From Candidatus Saccharimonadota bacterium (GTDB taxonomy: Bacteria > Patescibacteriota > Saccharimonadia > Saccharimonadales > EFPC-124): a stretch of 15,469 nt of DNA. Location of the stretch: assembly GCA_016880595.1 (NCBI GenBank), contig JAEHDC010000073.1, forward strand, positions 1 to 15,469, in the 5' to 3' direction. This document shows positions 13,572 through 15,469 of this stretch, one piece after another (the stretch's first letter is position 1; every line of letters starts with the position of its first letter). The position numbers were made by a program, and so were the translations under genes. Under the pieces are notes generated by a model, which worked only from the letters and a program-made list of their open reading frames with translations, had not been told where the DNA came from and ran no database searches.

Positions 13572-13813
13572 AAAAAATCCGCCAATCCGTCAAGCCTGCT
13601 CCGAGAGCGCTCTTGACGCTTAAAGATAAATGATGCCCAAAAAGCAAACCACGATGCGCGATGACGGCGGTGCGTTTCATGCACGATAGATGGCTTGCAA
13701 TCATCGTCATTTGCGCCAATTGTCGCCTCAGATAGATCAACTTCTCGGTTACATACCGGGCAGATAGCAATCCGATCCAGACGCTCACTGCCAGGAAGTT
13801 CAACAACAGCCAT
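13568..13813 (-). CDS. Small zinc-ribbon protein
   Basis: The 81-residue product contains CPVC (18-21), followed by Cys39 and a His cluster (IVHETHRRHR, 43-52), which could supply the remaining zinc ligands. The C-terminal third has an aromatic hydrophobic patch (WFAFWASFIF, 55-64), perhaps a short membrane-associated helix, and a basic tail. The ATG at 13811-13813 has a very good ribosome binding site, AGGTGGAG, a few bases upstream. A competing frame in the same place (GTG at 13822-13824, 87 residues) has no motif and uses that purine-rich site as its start codon, so it is rejected. It is the first gene of a three-gene minus-strand set, 254 bases from the divergent methyltransferase paralog. 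Confidence 0.72.
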   Translation of the reverse strand: MAVVELPGSERLDRIAICPVCNREVDLSEATIGANDDDCKPSIVHETHRRHRASWFAFWASFIFKRQERSRSRLDGLADFL

Positions 13814-13818
13814 ACCCG

Positions 13819-13826
13819 CTCCACCT
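13819..13826 (-). promoter_or_regulatory. Strong ribosome binding site of the zinc-ribbon gene
   Basis: The minus strand reads AGGTGGAG five bases before the ATG at 13811-13813. It decides the start and the reading frame against the overlapping frame that would begin at GTG 13822-13824. Confidence 0.6.
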
Positions 13827-13990
13827 GATTATTTTACTGTTTTTACCTAAATTTTTAGAGCATTTATCAGTCGATTTCATACTTATCCCCGCAATTTTAT
13901 CTTAAATTTATGGTCAAAACAAAGTTTGGCAATTGGAAAAAATCGCACAATGTGTTAACCTCAATAAATAGAATACTTTTGTTACCAAGC

Positions 13991-14003
13991 AGAAGCAGCT
14001 TCT
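13991..14003. promoter_or_regulatory. 13-bp palindrome in the divergent gap (possible operator)
   Basis: AGAAGCAGCTTCT is a perfect inverted repeat of six bases each side of a central A. It lies in the 254-base gap between the divergent zinc-ribbon and HTH-methyltransferase genes, about 65 bases before the ATG at 14068 and four bases before the shared AAAATGATA element. Position and symmetry fit a regulator dimer site; nothing shows which protein binds. Confidence 0.35.
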
Positions 14004-14006
14004 ACA

Positions 14007-14015
14007 AAAATGATA
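14007..14015 (+). promoter_or_regulatory. Element shared upstream of both HTH-methyltransferase genes (copy 2)
   Basis: AAAATGATA begins 61 bases before the ATG at 14068, matching the copy at 9754-9762 that begins 60 bases before its gene. Beyond these nine bases the two upstream regions differ. The left half of the inverted repeat seen in copy 1 is not conserved here. Confidence 0.3.
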
Positions 14016-14067
14016 CACAATTATGCGTGGGCATGTCAATGAACTTTAGTAAATAATACATCACAAA

Positions 14068-15327
14068 ATGCAATATTATCGAAACTCCGAATTAGCAAAA
14101 ATATACTCCGTCTCGCGACGAACAGTTAGTACTTGGGTAAAATCCGTGCATGACGGCAAGTTGGACATCCAGCTTTTTGAAAAAAATGGCAAATTTTTTA
14201 TCGCCAATACTGTTAAAAATATGACAACAATTGAGCAGCTTGTGGCGCACGGCAAGAAGTACAAAAATTCACGCGGGCAAAAAAACATCAAGCCGTTGCC
14301 TGAGTTTTACAAAACTTTTAGCCGCAAACAGGTTTTTGACATTATCAACAGCATTGATGTGCATCGTGAAATTCCTAGGCAATATAATTACGTGAGTAAA
14401 GGCGCAAAAGATTGGGATAACTACGCCTACAGTTTATGGCAGGAAAAAACGCCTAACACTATAATTCACGCAATTGAGCTTCTTCGTTCTGATCTTGATA
14501 ATATTGACCGCTTGCTAGCAGGTCGCAAGCAAGTAAACATTGTTGATATCGGACCAGGGAACTGTCTGCCCATTAAAGAGCTGATGACTCATTTTATTTA
14601 TGAAACCGATGTTTTTGCACGCTATATTGCCATTGACGTTAGCGAAGCAATGCTGAAGATCGCTAATTCCAACCTCAAAAAATGGTTTGGCGAGCAAATA
14701 AAATTTGAAGGGCATATCCGAGATATCACGCATGATCGCTTTGACGACATTGTTGCGAACCATTCACTTAGCGAAAATCCAGATGACACCGCAAACCTTA
14801 TACTATTCCTAGGCGGCACCGTTAGCAACTTCCGCTCACCCGATGATGCACTAAGAACCATCTGCAATAGCATGGGGCGGAATGACATATTAATATGCTC
14901 AAACAAGCTTGATTCCGAACTATCCCGAAGAACCTTCAACTTCAACCGAGACAGCGAAGAAATTCAGCGCCTTCAGCCCCAATACAAATTTCTTGTTGAT
15001 CTGTTAAACATTGACGAATCACTCTACGAGGTCAAGAGCGGCTTCGAAGAAGTTGAGCGTTATCGTTTCTTGCGCATCAAACTCAAGGTCGCCATCTCGC
15101 TGACATTTGCTTTTGAAGAAGGCAAGCGTAAAATTAATATCGAGAAGGGCGAAGAGCTCTTAATTTGGCGAGCCTGGCATCAAACCACATTTGAATTTAT
15201 GGTGCAATTTGAGCGCACCGGCTTTGTACTTCTCCAAGCCAGCACGTCCCAAGATCGCGACTACATCTTAACAACCACTGCCGTTGACATGGTTAGCCAC
15301 AAGCTATTAGCACCACGGCCTAAATAA
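14068..15327 (+). CDS. HTH-domain / EgtD-like SAM-dependent methyltransferase fusion (paralog 2)
   Basis: This 419-residue protein is a full-length paralog of the one at 9814: 57 of the first 110 residues are identical without a gap. The helix-turn-helix is SELAKIYSVSRRTVSTWVKSV (7-27, conserved on the face expected to meet DNA only in part: SQSAVGK versus SRRTVST). The SAM-binding motif is NIVDIGPGNCLP (157-168), then YIAIDVSEAML (186-196) and LILFLGGTVSNFRSPDDAL (244-262). The C-terminal substrate motif is LLIWRAW (364-370) in place of the EgtD EISxK type. No Shine-Dalgarno site is seen; AATAAT ends 10 bases before the ATG. It is divergent from the zinc-ribbon set and is followed by transposase sequence 18 bases after its stop. 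Different DNA sites or substrates for the two paralogs are likely. Confidence 0.8.
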   Translation: MQYYRNSELAKIYSVSRRTVSTWVKSVHDGKLDIQLFEKNGKFFIANTVKNMTTIEQLVAHGKKYKNSRGQKNIKPLPEFYKTFSRKQVFDIINSIDVHREIPRQYNYVSKGAKDWDNYAYSLWQEKTPNTIIHAIELLRSDLDNIDRLLAGRKQVNIVDIGPGNCLPIKELMTHFIYETDVFARYIAIDVSEAMLKIANSNLKKWFGEQIKFEGHIRDITHDRFDDIVANHSLSENPDDTANLILFLGGTVSNFRSPDDALRTICNSMGRNDILICSNKLDSELSRRTFNFNRDSEEIQRLQPQYKFLVDLLNIDESLYEVKSGFEEVERYRFLRIKLKVAISLTFAFEEGKRKINIEKGEELLIWRAWHQTTFEFMVQFERTGFVLLQASTSQDRDYILTTTAVDMVSHKLLAPRPK

Positions 15328-15345
15328 GAGATTAACACCTGAGTG

Positions 15346-15469
15346 TCAAGCTCCCTTCTTCCCGAACACCAACTCTCGAAACCTCGCAGGCTGTCTTAGC
15401 GTCTGTGCGTAGCTTCTTGGTGACATCTTTAGTGCCGTGTGGATACGGTCATTGTTGTAGTAGTCAATG
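15346..15469 (-). CDS. C-terminal end of a DDE-type (IS3/IS481-like) transposase, cut by the window edge
   Basis: Reading the minus strand from the right edge gives IDYYNNDRIHTALKMSP, then RSYAQTLRQPARFRELVFG, and a TGA stop at 15346-15348. The YYNxxRxHxALxxxxP pattern is the end of the integrase core domain (rve_3 type) of IS3- and IS481-like transposases. Only about 41 codons are inside the window, so whether the rest is intact is unknown. The stop is 18 bases from the end of the methyltransferase gene, so the end of the element must lie within about 15328-15345. Confidence 0.8.
   Translation of the reverse strand, partial: IDYYNNDRIHTALKMSPRSYAQTLRQPARFRELVFGKKGA

Noticed and set aside
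13561..13824. Overlapping minus-strand frame of 87 residues with GTG start
   Set aside because: It lies in another frame over the zinc-ribbon gene, has no motif, and its start codon is part of the strong AGGTGGAG site used by the zinc-ribbon gene.

Overview
The window looks like part of a small-genome bacterium of the Candidate Phyla Radiation (Patescibacteria), most likely Saccharibacteria (TM7). This is an inference. The support is moderate G+C, tight gene packing with many 4-base start/stop overlaps, many genes without a Shine-Dalgarno site, a ComEC of only 485 residues, and a fragment at the left edge that resembles secreted proteins of Actinobacteria, the usual hosts of Saccharibacteria. 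TGA is used as an ordinary stop (ruvA, both small genes upstream of it, the zinc-ribbon gene, the transposase fragment), so UGA is not recoded to glycine as in Gracilibacteria or Absconditabacteria.

Positions 1-2041 are accessory-like. They hold the end of an actinobacterial-type secreted protein, a hairpin, a small membrane protein, a 343-base gene-free stretch, an unrecognised 153-residue protein and a convergent membrane-anchored protein with a TTG start. Positions 2164-7104 are the conserved core, all on the minus strand, in transcription order comEC, yebC, ruvC, an 86-residue helical protein, a 126-residue membrane protein, ruvA, ruvB. DNA uptake (ComEC) is thus next to Holliday junction processing (RuvABC). 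Two unknown small genes sit between ruvC and ruvA and overlap ruvA by ATGA.

Positions 7195-9737 (plus strand) encode two membrane proteins with long charged soluble regions and no recognised family. Positions 9814-15327 are framed by two paralogous proteins, each with an N-terminal helix-turn-helix and a C-terminal EgtD-like SAM-dependent methyltransferase domain. Between them lie a Pif1-type helicase (plus strand) and a minus-strand set of a zinc-ribbon protein, an unknown 147-residue protein and an ASCH-domain protein. The right edge holds the C-terminal end of a DDE-type transposase.

The best candidate for something undescribed is the pair of helix-turn-helix/methyltransferase fusions. 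The enzyme fold is recognisable, but the histidine-binding residues of EgtD appear replaced, and the two upstream regions share a 9-base element at nearly the same distance from the start. Second is the gene pair inserted into the ruv operon. No tRNA, rRNA or CRISPR array was seen.
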